A stretch of 8,751 nt of DNA, from assembly GCA_037441445.1 (NCBI GenBank), contig JBBISE010000151.1:1-8751 (forward strand). The letters run 5' to 3'. Position 1 is the stretch's first letter; each line of letters begins with the position of its first letter. Positions 1 to 6,718 of the stretch are shown here, one piece after another. The notes under the pieces are model-generated. The model worked only from the letters and a program-made list of their open reading frames with translations, did not search any database and was not told the origin of the DNA. The position numbers and the translations under genes are program-made. The DNA comes from JAAYQU01 sp037441445. Lineage in GTDB: Bacteria > Bacteroidota > Bacteroidia > Bacteroidales > Salinivirgaceae.

Positions 1-9
1 TATAAACAT

Positions 10-537
10 ATGAAAATAACCATCCTCAACGGCGACCCCAATTTCAAATCATCCCAATTTTCGAAAAACATTGGCGATGTGGTAGCTAAAATGGAACAAA
101 AAAACGCCATAACCACCTATAACCTGGCAGAAATGGATTTGCATTTCTGCAGCGGTTGCTGGAGCTGCTGGTGGAAAACACCGGGTCTGTGCGCCATAAA
201 AGACGATGCCGATGCCATCTTCCGCTCTGCCATAAACTGCGATTTGCTGGTGTTTGCCTCACCGCTGTTTGCAGGGTTTACCAGCGCCGAACTAAAGAAA
301 ATAACGGACAGGCTTATTGTATTGTTACATCCTTACATTCAGCTAATTGATGGCGAATGTCACCACCGAAAACGCTATCCGAAATACCCCGATTTGGGTG
401 TTTTGCTTGCCAAAGAGCCCGACACCGACGACGAAGATTTGTCCATTGTCCGTGATGTGTATGACCGTCTTGCCATAAACTTTCACAGCAAAGTGGCTAT
501 GTTTATGTATCTTGATAACGAACAACAAAACAATTGA
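10..537 (+). CDS. Flavodoxin-fold NAD(P)H/FMN oxidoreductase, iron-sulfur flavoprotein-like
   Basis: A 175-residue cytosolic protein of the NADPH-dependent FMN reductase / iron-sulfur flavoprotein superfamily, expected to bind FMN and carry out electron transfer or quinone/FMN reduction. The N-terminus MKITILNGDPNFKSSQFS is the first beta strand and phosphate-binding loop of a flavodoxin fold. The segment LLVFASPLFAG (about 79-89) is the typical second FMN loop. Cys47, Cys50, Cys53 and Cys61 form a C-x2-C-x2-C-x7-C cluster, which resembles the compact 4Fe-4S cysteine motif of iron-sulfur flavoproteins. A His/Lys-rich stretch (HHRKRYPKYP, about 118-127) precedes the last strand. No signal peptide or TM segment is visible. 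ATG at 10 fits the fold's N-terminus; its promoter lies outside the window. It is followed after 3 bases by a second flavodoxin-like gene, so the two are probably co-transcribed. The substrate cannot be named. Confidence 0.85.
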   Translation: MKITILNGDPNFKSSQFSKNIGDVVAKMEQKNAITTYNLAEMDLHFCSGCWSCWWKTPGLCAIKDDADAIFRSAINCDLLVFASPLFAGFTSAELKKITDRLIVLLHPYIQLIDGECHHRKRYPKYPDLGVLLAKEPDTDDEDLSIVRDVYDRLAINFHSKVAMFMYLDNEQQNN

Positions 538-540
538 ACC

Positions 541-1203
541 ATGTCCTTAACCATCTTCAACGGCTCGCCACGCTTCAAAGCCAGCAATTCAAAACTATTG
601 ATGGAACATTTCATGAACGGATATCATGAGGTAAAGCAAGAAGAGATTGAAATTCATTATCTTGCACAAACAAAACACACCCACGAACATGCTGAAGCAT
701 TTGAAAAATCCTCAGTTGTAATCCTTATTTTTCCGCTTTACACCGATGCTATGCCCGGTATCGTGAAGTTGTTTATTGAGCAGATTGCCGGAAAAAAATA
801 CGGATTTGCAAAGCAAATTGGGTTCATTGTACAATCGGGGTTTCCCGAATCGAACCACTCTTTGAACATGGAACGGTATCTGCAAAAGTTAGCCAACCTC
901 CTGGAATGCAACTATGTAGGAACTGTAATAAAAGGGGGTGTTGAAGGGATACAAATCATGCCCCCGTTCATGACAGTAAAGCTCTATGCTATGTTTCAGT
1001 CGCTGGGAAAAGAATTTGCAGTATCCGGAAAATTTCATCCCAAAATAGTCGAAAAGTTGCGTTACCCTAAGAAAATGGGAATATTTCAACGATGGATTTT
1101 CCACATGGGCAGCCTTACCGGACTTGCTAACTTTTACTGGAACAGCAACTTAAAGAAAAACAAGGCCTACGAAAAGCGATTTGCCAAACCCTATAGCAAC
1201 TGA
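541..1203 (+). CDS. Flavodoxin-fold NAD(P)H-dependent oxidoreductase
   Basis: A 220-residue protein with a flavodoxin-like fold. The N-terminal strand-loop MSLTIFNGSPRFKASNSK matches the FMN phosphate loop of NAD(P)H-dependent oxidoreductases and parallels the start of the upstream protein. VVILIFPLYTDAMPGIVKLF (about 59-78) is the second flavin loop and following helix. Unlike its neighbour it has no clustered cysteines, so it probably carries flavin only. The C-terminal 60 residues are basic and aromatic (IFQRWIFHMGSLTGLANFYW), possibly a membrane-proximal helix, but this is not a clear TM segment. The gene begins 3 bases after the upstream stop and ends 9 bases before the histidine kinase start, which implies one transcript and translational coupling. 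No Shine-Dalgarno is visible at ATG 541, as is usual in Bacteroidota. Substrate unknown. Confidence 0.82.
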   Translation: MSLTIFNGSPRFKASNSKLLMEHFMNGYHEVKQEEIEIHYLAQTKHTHEHAEAFEKSSVVILIFPLYTDAMPGIVKLFIEQIAGKKYGFAKQIGFIVQSGFPESNHSLNMERYLQKLANLLECNYVGTVIKGGVEGIQIMPPFMTVKLYAMFQSLGKEFAVSGKFHPKIVEKLRYPKKMGIFQRWIFHMGSLTGLANFYWNSNLKKNKAYEKRFAKPYSN

Positions 1204-1212
1204 TGGAACAAA

Positions 1213-2243
1213 ATGGATAAAGTATCAACAAAATTTGATTTAAGCGACAAATGGACGATGATTATTGGAATCCCATTGGTTGCCATGATTGCTCCCATAG
1301 CATTTGGTCATTACTTCGAATCCATTGAAAAGGAAACGGCTTTTGCCATAATAGGCTCCACCACTTCTACCTTGATTATGTGGCTGGGTGTCAGATCGAT
1401 AACCATTTACTTGTGGAACAAATATCCGTGGGAAAAATATCCTTTGAAGCACTTGTTGCTCGAGATTTCAGCAATTTTGGTCTATACATCCATTGTCGGG
1501 GTTATTCTTGTGAGTATCCATCATATTATTGGTATAGAAAATAATATAATGGAAACATTGCCCCAGAATATTCTGTTTTCACTTTTAATAACGTTTCTTA
1601 TTACCAGCTTGCACGAAGCCTATTTCTTTTTCATGCAGTGGAAAACATGGAAAAACCGGTCGGAGAAACTCCACGAAGAGAATATTCGAAGCCAATACGA
1701 AACCCTGAAAAGCCAGGTTAATCCCCATTTTTTGTTCAACAACCTAAACACCTTAGCCAATCTGATAGAGGAGAACCCAAAAGCAGCCGTCGATTATGTA
1801 ACCGCACCGCCGATTATTACCGCAAAATTCTGAATCTGCGCGAGCAGGAGGTTATTTTGCTGAACGAGGAAATTGAGTTGGTCAATGATTATATTTTTCT
1901 ACAACAAAAGCGTTTCGGGGACAACCTGATTGTCAATAACAATCTGCCAAAAACCATCATGCAAACCAGTGTGGCGCCACTTTCGTTACAAATGCTGGTT
2001 GAAAATGCCCTGAAACACAACATTATATCAAAAGAGAAACCACTTGTGGTAACAATCTCTTGTCCCGATTCGGAATATGTTGTTGTATCAAACAATTTAC
2101 AAAGAAGAGAAACTGAAACAACTTCGTCGAAATTGGGACTTAAAAACATTCAACAACGCTATGAATACCTGACAAATAAGAAGGTCATTATTGAAGTCGA
2201 AGAAAATCGGTTCTCGGTTTCGATTCCGTTGCTGAATTTGTAA
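1213..2243 (+). pseudogene. LytS/YehU-type sensor histidine kinase, broken by a one-base frameshift
   Basis: Membrane sensor kinase of the His_kinase (LytS/YehU) family, which pairs with LytTR regulators. Four hydrophobic segments lie near residues 14-31, 42-60, 80-104 and 118-142. They are followed by the dimerisation/phosphoacceptor motif LKSQVNPHFLFNNLNTLANL, with His172 as the phosphorylated residue. The frame from 1213 stops at 1831-1833. From about 1800 the -1 frame continues in register as NRTADYYRKILNLREQEVI, then the ATPase part with the N-box MLVENALKHN and the glycine motif LGLKNI, ending at 2243. Adding one A to GTAACC (1798-1803) would restore about 343 residues, the normal family size. 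No slippery heptamer is present, so programmed frameshifting is unlikely. TTG 1857, the first possible start of the second piece, falls inside the conserved domain and is not a real start. Either an inactivated gene or an assembly error. The start at ATG 1213 lies 9 bases after the upstream oxidoreductase stop. Confidence 0.88.
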
Positions 2244-2267
2244 TTTATTTTGTACATTGCGTGGGAC

Positions 2268-2405
2268 ATTTCGGCTCTGCTTCGACACTACTTCGACAAG
2301 CACAGCACAGCGCACTATTGATGACATGTTTTGTAACATACTGGCAATTAAGACCCTTCGACTATTCTCAGGGTAACAACCGCGGTCATGCTGAGGGTTT
2401 TCGAT
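2268..2405. repeat. Degenerate REP-like palindromic intergenic repeat
   Basis: The gap between kinase and response regulator contains three copies of CTTCGAC (2280-2286, 2291-2297, 2356-2362). It also has an imperfect palindrome: the left arm is 2358-2377 and the right arm 2385-2404, and 13 of 20 positions pair when the right arm is reverse-complemented, around a short AACCGCG-type centre. Sequences built on TTCGAC...CTCAGG / CTGAG...TCGA are typical of dispersed intergenic repeats in bacterial genomes. No coding potential or TAnnTTTG promoter box is evident here. The element sits inside what would otherwise be a continuous kinase-regulator operon; it may form an RNA hairpin that attenuates or stabilises the transcript. 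Its identity as a multi-copy repeat needs the rest of the genome. Confidence 0.5.
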
Positions 2406-2451
2406 GTGAACACATCCAGAACCAAACGTAAACCTGAAAAGAAACAGTACC

Positions 2452-3213
2452 ATGCTCAAGATCCTCATCGTCGAAGACGAAATTGCCGCCGCCAACCGCA
2501 TGAAAAAAATGGTTTTAGAGGCGGTTCCCGATGCCATAATCCTGGAAATTACCGATTCCAATTCATCAACAGTCCGCTGGCTGACGGAAAACGAAGCTCC
2601 CGAACTGATTTTTATGGACATTCATCTGGCCGATGGACTCAGTTTTAAAATATTCGACCAGGTTACTATAAAAACACCCGTTATTTTCACGACAGCTTTC
2701 GACAACTACGCCATTCAGGCATTTAAGGTAAACAGTATTGACTATTTGCTGAAACCCATAAAAAAAGAAGAGCTGGAGTTTGCCCTGGGCAAATTTCATG
2801 AACTGGGACAAAAACCAGTTTCGCCCGATTATGGCGAATTGCTCAAAGCCATCCAACGTCAACATGGAACACAATATCGTCAACGTTTTCTTGTGGGTTT
2901 TGCCGACAAGCTAAAAGCCATTGAAGTACAAGAAATTGCTTATTTTGAAGCGGAAAATAAAGCGTTGTTCATGGTAACGCACCAGGGAAAACGCTACGAC
3001 ATAAATAGCACCCTTGAAAAATTGGAGCCCACCCTTGACCCAAACCACTTTTTTCGGGCAAACCGCAAATATATTATTTGTTTTCAGGCTATTGAAGCCA
3101 TGCACAACTATTCAAAATCAAGAATAAAGATAACCCTGAATCCACCTTCGACCGAGGAATGTATTGTCAGCACGGAACGTTCGGCCTTGTTTAAGGAGTG
3201 GCTTAATTCTTAG
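2452..3213 (+). CDS. LytTR-family two-component response regulator
   Basis: A 253-residue response regulator, expected to be phosphorylated by the upstream LytS-type kinase and to bind DNA through a LytTR domain. The receiver domain occupies about residues 1-115: acidic pocket Glu8-Asp9-Glu10 in ILIVEDE, phosphoacceptor Asp56 in LIFMDIHLADG, the switch residues Thr80/Thr81 in FTTAFDNYAIQAF, and Lys101 in YLLKPIKKEE. A linker of about 30 residues leads to the LytTR domain (about 146-250), which shows the typical EIAYFEAENK strand and HFFRANRKYIICFQAI core. All key receiver residues are present, so the regulator looks functional even though its partner kinase is disrupted. ATG 2452 is placed directly before the first beta strand. 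No clear promoter is visible in the 208-base upstream gap, so read-through from the flavoprotein-kinase operon is likely. Confidence 0.93.
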   Translation: MLKILIVEDEIAAANRMKKMVLEAVPDAIILEITDSNSSTVRWLTENEAPELIFMDIHLADGLSFKIFDQVTIKTPVIFTTAFDNYAIQAFKVNSIDYLLKPIKKEELEFALGKFHELGQKPVSPDYGELLKAIQRQHGTQYRQRFLVGFADKLKAIEVQEIAYFEAENKALFMVTHQGKRYDINSTLEKLEPTLDPNHFFRANRKYIICFQAIEAMHNYSKSRIKITLNPPSTEECIVSTERSALFKEWLNS

Positions 3214-3224
3214 GAAAGAATTAA
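3203..3224. terminator. Dyad between convergent genes, possible bidirectional terminator
   Basis: TTAATTCTT (3203-3211) and AAGAATTAA (3216-3224) form a perfect 9-bp stem with the four-base loop AGGA. The stem contains the TAG stop of the response regulator (3211-3213) and the TAA stop of the opposing ATPase gene (3223-3221). The position suits a shared terminator for two convergent genes separated by 7 bases. The stem is AT-rich and no strong T-tract follows on either side, so efficiency is doubtful. Confidence 0.4.
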
Positions 3225-4420
3225 AGTTCGCGGTTTAAAAAATCTTTTAAACTCACATTCTCAATACCTTTATAACTTGCTCCGGCCATTAAATTGTCCA
3301 TAGTTACCACTATTTTTGGATAATTGTCGGGAATACTCAACAGATTCCCATATTCCCGGGCAATGGTGTTGTCATTCTGTAACATATAGGCAACTTGAAT
3401 GTATCTTTTCTCTCCATTTTTTTCGGCAATGAAGTCAATCTCCTTATTTTCACTATATCCCACGGTAACATTCCATTCCTGAATCTTTAAATGAAGGAAC
3501 ACAGCGTTTTCCATTATTTTTCCAATGTCTGTCAGACGATATCCTATGATGCTGTGTCGTAAACCCAAATCATCAAAAAAAAGTTTTTCACCGATATCGA
3601 AATGCTTTTTCCCTTCAATATCAGTGCGTTTTACCCTATGAATAAAATAAGCATTTTCTAAATACCACAAATAAGAAATAATTACTTCGGGTGTTACTTT
3701 AATTTGTTGTGATTTCAGGTATTGGCTGATTTTACGAGCAGAGAACAAACTTCCGTTTGTGTCGGCTATAAATTTTGTTAAATCAGTCAAAAATGATGCA
3801 TTCTTTAACTGATAACGACTAACAATATCTTTAAAGAAAATTGTATTGTACACATTTTTTAAATAATCATAAATAACTTTCTCTTCGAGAGGTAAATGAA
3901 CTAAAAAAGGCAAACCTCCATATTTTAAGTATCTTTTTAGTGTTTCCTGGGTATTGTTAAGCTGATAAAACTCTCTAAATTCAATAAATGAAAGACTATG
4001 CACTCTAACTTCTATATATCTTCCGGCTAATAACGTTGCTAAATCACCTGACAATGTGTAAGCATTGCTGCCGGAACAATATAAATCGTAATTGCCAGCA
4101 GATAATAAACTTCGCAGGGTTAGTTGAAAATCTGAAATCTCTTGGATTTCATCAATAAATACAAAGTTTGTATTCCCGGTACTTTTGCTTTTGATGTAGT
4201 CATCCAGGTCGATATAATTTTTAATAAATCGAAAGTCATTATTCTCCATATCAATATGTATTATATTGGCATGGGAGTACTGTATTTTGATTAAATCAAT
4301 GAGTTGCAAAAGCAAAAAGCTCTTTCCTACTCGTCGTTGCCCCGTAAGAACTTTGATTACTTGCTTGTTGATAAAAGGCTCAATTTTTTTCAAATAAATA
4401 TGTCGTGCATACATGCTCAT
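3221..4420 (-). CDS. ATP-binding protein, AAA_14 / DUF4143 family
   Basis: A 399-residue P-loop ATPase of the AAA_14 plus DUF4143 architecture, a family abundant in Bacteroidota whose cellular role is not settled. Counting from the chosen start, Walker A is GQRRVGKS (27-34), Walker B FVFIDEIQ (86-93), a sensor-like CSGSNA (115-120), and the LLAGRYIEV segment with a likely arginine finger at Arg134. The DUF4143 part follows, ending in ENAVFLHL and KEIDFIAEKNGEKRYIQVAY. This last part resembles a PD-(D/E)XK nuclease core with Asp329, but with Gln342 where an active nuclease would have Glu, so it is probably not catalytic. The frame is open up to 4477, but ATG 4420 (or 4414) is preferred: the predicted promoter and transcription start lie between 4460 and 4499, and the extra residues have no family similarity. 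Sampled bases 3781-3900 are about 24% GC, against about 48% for 2581-2640, suggesting acquisition by transfer. Confidence 0.9.
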   Translation of the reverse strand: MSMYARHIYLKKIEPFINKQVIKVLTGQRRVGKSFLLLQLIDLIKIQYSHANIIHIDMENNDFRFIKNYIDLDDYIKSKSTGNTNFVFIDEIQEISDFQLTLRSLLSAGNYDLYCSGSNAYTLSGDLATLLAGRYIEVRVHSLSFIEFREFYQLNNTQETLKRYLKYGGLPFLVHLPLEEKVIYDYLKNVYNTIFFKDIVSRYQLKNASFLTDLTKFIADTNGSLFSARKISQYLKSQQIKVTPEVIISYLWYLENAYFIHRVKRTDIEGKKHFDIGEKLFFDDLGLRHSIIGYRLTDIGKIMENAVFLHLKIQEWNVTVGYSENKEIDFIAEKNGEKRYIQVAYMLQNDNTIAREYGNLLSIPDNYPKIVVTMDNLMAGASYKGIENVSLKDFLNREL

Positions 4421-4441
4421 GGTAGTGATATTTTTAGTATT

Positions 4442-4459
4442 TGTAAGGCATGCCTTACA
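4442..4459. promoter_or_regulatory. Perfect 18-bp palindrome upstream of the ATPase gene, candidate operator
   Basis: TGTAAGGCATGCCTTACA is a perfect palindrome with no central spacer. It ends 22 bases before the ATPase start codon, and the transcription start expected from the -7 box at 4467-4474 would fall at its edge. A dimeric regulator binding here would block transcription initiation. As RNA it could also form a hairpin at the 5' end of the transcript, although a spacerless palindrome must leave some central bases unpaired. No autoregulatory DNA-binding domain is visible in the ATPase itself. Confidence 0.55.
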
Positions 4460-4466
4460 TAATTTG

Positions 4467-4499
4467 CAAATATACAAAATATATAAGGTTTGAGCGAAA
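4467..4499 (-). promoter_or_regulatory. Bacteroidota-type promoter for the ATPase gene
   Basis: On the minus strand the -7 box TATATTTG (4474-4467) matches TAnnTTTG exactly. TTTC (4499-4496) lies 21 bases upstream and is one mismatch from the TTTG -33 element. Transcription would start near 4460, which supports ATG 4420 over 4477 as the start codon. Confidence 0.5.
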
Positions 4500-4529
4500 T
4501 ATTTTAATAAAAAAGAATCATTTCCAGGT

Positions 4530-4564
4530 TTTGACCTCGTTCTCCGTTCTTTTTAATATCTTCG
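4530..4564 (+). promoter_or_regulatory. Candidate promoter for the TraB/GumN lipoprotein gene
   Basis: TTTG (4530-4533) and TATCTTCG (4557-4564, one mismatch to TAnnTTTG) are separated by 23 bases, at the long end of the range expected for Bacteroidota sigma-factor promoters. They are followed by twelve consecutive A (4566-4577) and then the ATG at 4583. The predicted start falls within or beside the A-run, giving a very short leader. The promoter is divergent from that of the ATPase gene. Confidence 0.4.
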
Positions 4565-4582
4565 CAAAAAAAAAAAATCAAC

Positions 4583-5485
4583 ATGACACGCACTATTATC
4601 ATTCTAAACCTTGTTGGATTTGTATTTGTCCTTAATGCCTGTAAACAAGCCGGCACAAATTCACCGGAAAACGGACGGAAACCCGGAAATTCGCTGCTTT
4701 GGAAAATTTCCGGAAACGGTCTGGAACAGCCTTCTCACTTGTATGGTACCATTCACATTCAAGACAAACGCGTATTTGGTTTTGGCCAGACTGTCGAAAA
4801 AATTCTGAACAATGCATCAATCATAGCCGTTGAAGTAGAACTCGACAAAGTTGATTACCGCACTGTGATGGAGGCAACCCTTATGAAGGACAGCATTTTG
4901 GAACAACTACTATTGCCCGAAGAATTTGAATTGCTCGAAGAAAAATACAAGCAACTTACCGGAGTTTCGTTGCGTACTGCCCAGCGTGTTAAGCCTTTCT
5001 TTCTCAGTGCCAACATAATTCAGTCGATAGTAAAAAAAGATTCTCCTGTCCCTCTTGATTTATATTTTATCCAGACAGGACGGAAAAACAACAAGGAAGT
5101 TGTTGGGTTGGAATCGCTTACCGAGCAAATCGAAATGATAGACAAACTATCCTATTCCCAACAGGCAAAAATGCTGTTACAGAGCCTTACTGATACTATT
5201 GATATTACCAGGATGTTTGACAGTATGATTGAGGCATACCTAAAAATGGACGGAGAAAAACTTTTGGAATTAACCACCGATCCATCCATTCCCGAAGAGT
5301 TTATGAAAGAAATTCTAAACGGCAGAAACCATATTATGGTTGAACGCCTTATCCCAATGTTGCCAAAAGGAAATGTTTTTTGTGCCGTGGGAGCCGCTCA
5401 TTTGTTTGGTGAAGAAGGAATAATTGGACTTCTGCGCAAGAAAGGTTTCACGGTTGAACCCGTTAAATTCGACTTCGGAGAATAA
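4583..5485 (+). CDS. TraB/GumN-family lipoprotein (putative Tiki-like metalloprotease)
   Basis: A 300-residue predicted lipoprotein of the TraB/PrgY/GumN (Tiki) superfamily. The first 19 residues form a hydrophobic signal ending in the lipobox LNAC, with lipidation at Cys20, so the protein should be membrane-anchored and face the periplasm or the outside. Family motifs appear in order: LLWKISGNG (38-46), LYGTIH (53-58), IAVEVEL (81-87) with acidic Glu84/Glu86, LDLYF (158-162), VVGLES (173-178), GRNHIMVERL (247-256) and FCAVGAAHLFGEEGI (266-280). The paired GTxH and GAAHL histidines (His58, His273) plus the glutamate are the presumed metal-binding residues of Tiki-type proteases. All are present, so the enzyme looks complete; the substrate is unknown. 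It has its own promoter region and ends 4 bases before the stop of the convergent MORN gene, where only short AT-rich hairpins are available for termination. Confidence 0.92.
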   Translation: MTRTIIILNLVGFVFVLNACKQAGTNSPENGRKPGNSLLWKISGNGLEQPSHLYGTIHIQDKRVFGFGQTVEKILNNASIIAVEVELDKVDYRTVMEATLMKDSILEQLLLPEEFELLEEKYKQLTGVSLRTAQRVKPFFLSANIIQSIVKKDSPVPLDLYFIQTGRKNNKEVVGLESLTEQIEMIDKLSYSQQAKMLLQSLTDTIDITRMFDSMIEAYLKMDGEKLLELTTDPSIPEEFMKEILNGRNHIMVERLIPMLPKGNVFCAVGAAHLFGEEGIIGLLRKKGFTVEPVKFDFGE

Positions 5486-5489
5486 AACT

Positions 5490-6625
5490 TTATTTTAAAG
5501 TATTTGCATTCAGTAAATCAGACTGTCGGACAGTGATTTGACCATTAGTATATAATGCCCTGTCAGTTACTGTCCCATCGGGGGCAAATTCCGTCCAAAC
5601 ACCCTGGCGTAGGTCGTTGGAATAAACACCCGTAATAGTTAAAAATCCTTCGGGGGAGTAGAAATACCAAAGCCCGTCAGCGTCGCCATCTGAATAATTC
5701 CCTGTTTGTTTTATTTGCCCGTTCTGATGAAATATCTTCCACATTCCATCGAATTTATTATCCTTGTAATATCCTGATATATAAACATTCCCGTTTTGAA
5801 ACCAAGCTCTTGTTGCGCCTTGTCGCTTGCCCGATTTATATTCTGTCTCCTCCTGAAGTGTCGCATTTGAATAGTATGTTTTTGCAACTCCCTCTTCTCG
5901 TCCGTCAACAAAAGGGGTTACCGACAGAGTATCCGTTCCATCACTGTTAAACGCAATTAAAGGGCCATTGAGCTTACATCCGGAATAATGCGCAATCCGC
6001 TGTAACTTTCCCTCTTTTGTAAAAACTTCCAGTTTATCTTGCCGGCAATTTTTTATGCGCTTGCCCTTGTAATTTTGTACGCCGTTTTCGTGGTAAAGCA
6101 AAAACTCACCGTTGGGTTCATCATTCACGCGATACGAAATTTCCATGAGGTTTCCATTCGGGTAGTAATAACGGCACAGACCATGTATCTGGTTTTCTTT
6201 ATATTGCTCTACTTTTGCCATGGTTCCATTGCTGTTATAGGTCAATAGACTATCATGAAACTGTCCGTATTTGTAGGTTCCGGCCTGATAAAGCTGCGAG
6301 TTGTCAAAGAAATGGGCAAATGCTCCATTCAAAACACCCAAAAGATAGGTGTATTTCGATTTAATCTGACCTTTGGAATAATAGATATTCCAGACTGAAT
6401 CTAGCAAATTGTTCTTAAAATTGCCGGTTTGATAGGGTCTGCCATTTTGAAAAAAAAGGTGTAACGACCGTGTTTTAAAGTATCTTTTCCGTTAACCGTA
6501 GCAAGATATTGCTCTTTGACCGAACCGTTGGGATAGAACGTACGATATGTTTCCTGTGAAAAAACTGAAATTGCAACAAACAACATTAAGAAAAGCACAC
6601 AACTTCGATGTATCCAAATACTCAT
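5490..6625 (-). pseudogene. Secreted MORN_2-repeat protein, out of frame at a T8 tract
   Basis: Encodes a signal peptide (MSIWIHRSCVLFLMLFVAIS, cleavage expected after VFSQ) followed by about 14 tandem repeats of 23-25 residues of the MORN_2 type. Typical units are MWKIFHQNGQIKQTGNYSDG, ATRAWFQNGNVYISGYYKDN and LCRYYYPNGNLMEISYRVND. Such repeats form an extended beta-sheet solenoid; in Bacteroidota they are common in secreted or surface proteins of unsettled function. The frame starting at 6625 reads two repeats and then leaves the family at eight T on the coding strand (bases 6450-6457), ending at TAG near 6401. Nine T (or six) would join it to the downstream frame as RYTFFFQNGRPYQTGNF, giving about 378 residues. 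TTG 6407, the first possible start in the downstream frame, falls inside a repeat and is not a credible start. Upstream lies a strong Shine-Dalgarno (6633-6638) and, 93 bases away, the chaperone-like gene. Real decay, phase variation or sequence error are all possible. Confidence 0.85.
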
Positions 6626-6632
6626 TCCTTAT

Positions 6633-6638
6633 CTCCTT
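6633..6638 (-). promoter_or_regulatory. Strong Shine-Dalgarno sequence for the MORN gene
   Basis: On the minus strand AAGGAG lies 7 bases before ATG 6625, within a purine-rich GGAAGGAGATAAGGA. It is the only canonical ribosome-binding site seen in the window and fixes the start of the MORN protein. A consensus site is unusual for Bacteroidota, where translation initiation usually relies on A-rich leaders. Confidence 0.6.
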
Positions 6639-6698
6639 CCCTGATCATTTTTTGAATCCCAGTCCTCTAGCAATTAACATCCAGGTTCGTAATCATTA

Positions 6699-6718
6699 GC
6701 ACTTAAAAGACAAAGTGC
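6699..6718 (-). terminator. Small hairpin directly after the chaperone-like gene
   Basis: On the minus strand GCACTT and AAGTGC form a 6-bp stem around an 8-base loop, starting immediately after the TAG stop at 6719. No T-tract follows, so this is a weak terminator at best; it could be a processing or stabilising hairpin between the chaperone-like and MORN genes. Confidence 0.25.

Noticed and set aside
1796..1803. Programmed -1 ribosomal frameshift in the kinase
   Set aside because: TATGTAACCGC contains no X-XXY-YYZ slippery heptamer, and LytS kinases are not known to use frameshifting.
1857..2243. Separate kinase-like ATPase gene starting at TTG 1857
   Set aside because: The reading continues upstream in the same frame to about 1800 with kinase-family sequence; it is the C-terminal part of the frameshifted gene, not an independent one.
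2097..2621. 174-codon minus-strand open frame across the kinase end and regulator start
   Set aside because: It is antisense to two recognised genes, has a composition typical of a shadow frame (Ser/Arg-rich) and shows no motif.
4421..4477. N-terminal extension of the ATPase to ATG 4477
   Set aside because: It would begin upstream of the predicted transcription start, would run through the palindrome, and adds residues with no family similarity.
5490..6407. MORN protein starting at TTG 6407
   Set aside because: It begins in the middle of a repeat with no signal peptide or ribosome-binding site; the signal peptide is encoded upstream in the other frame.
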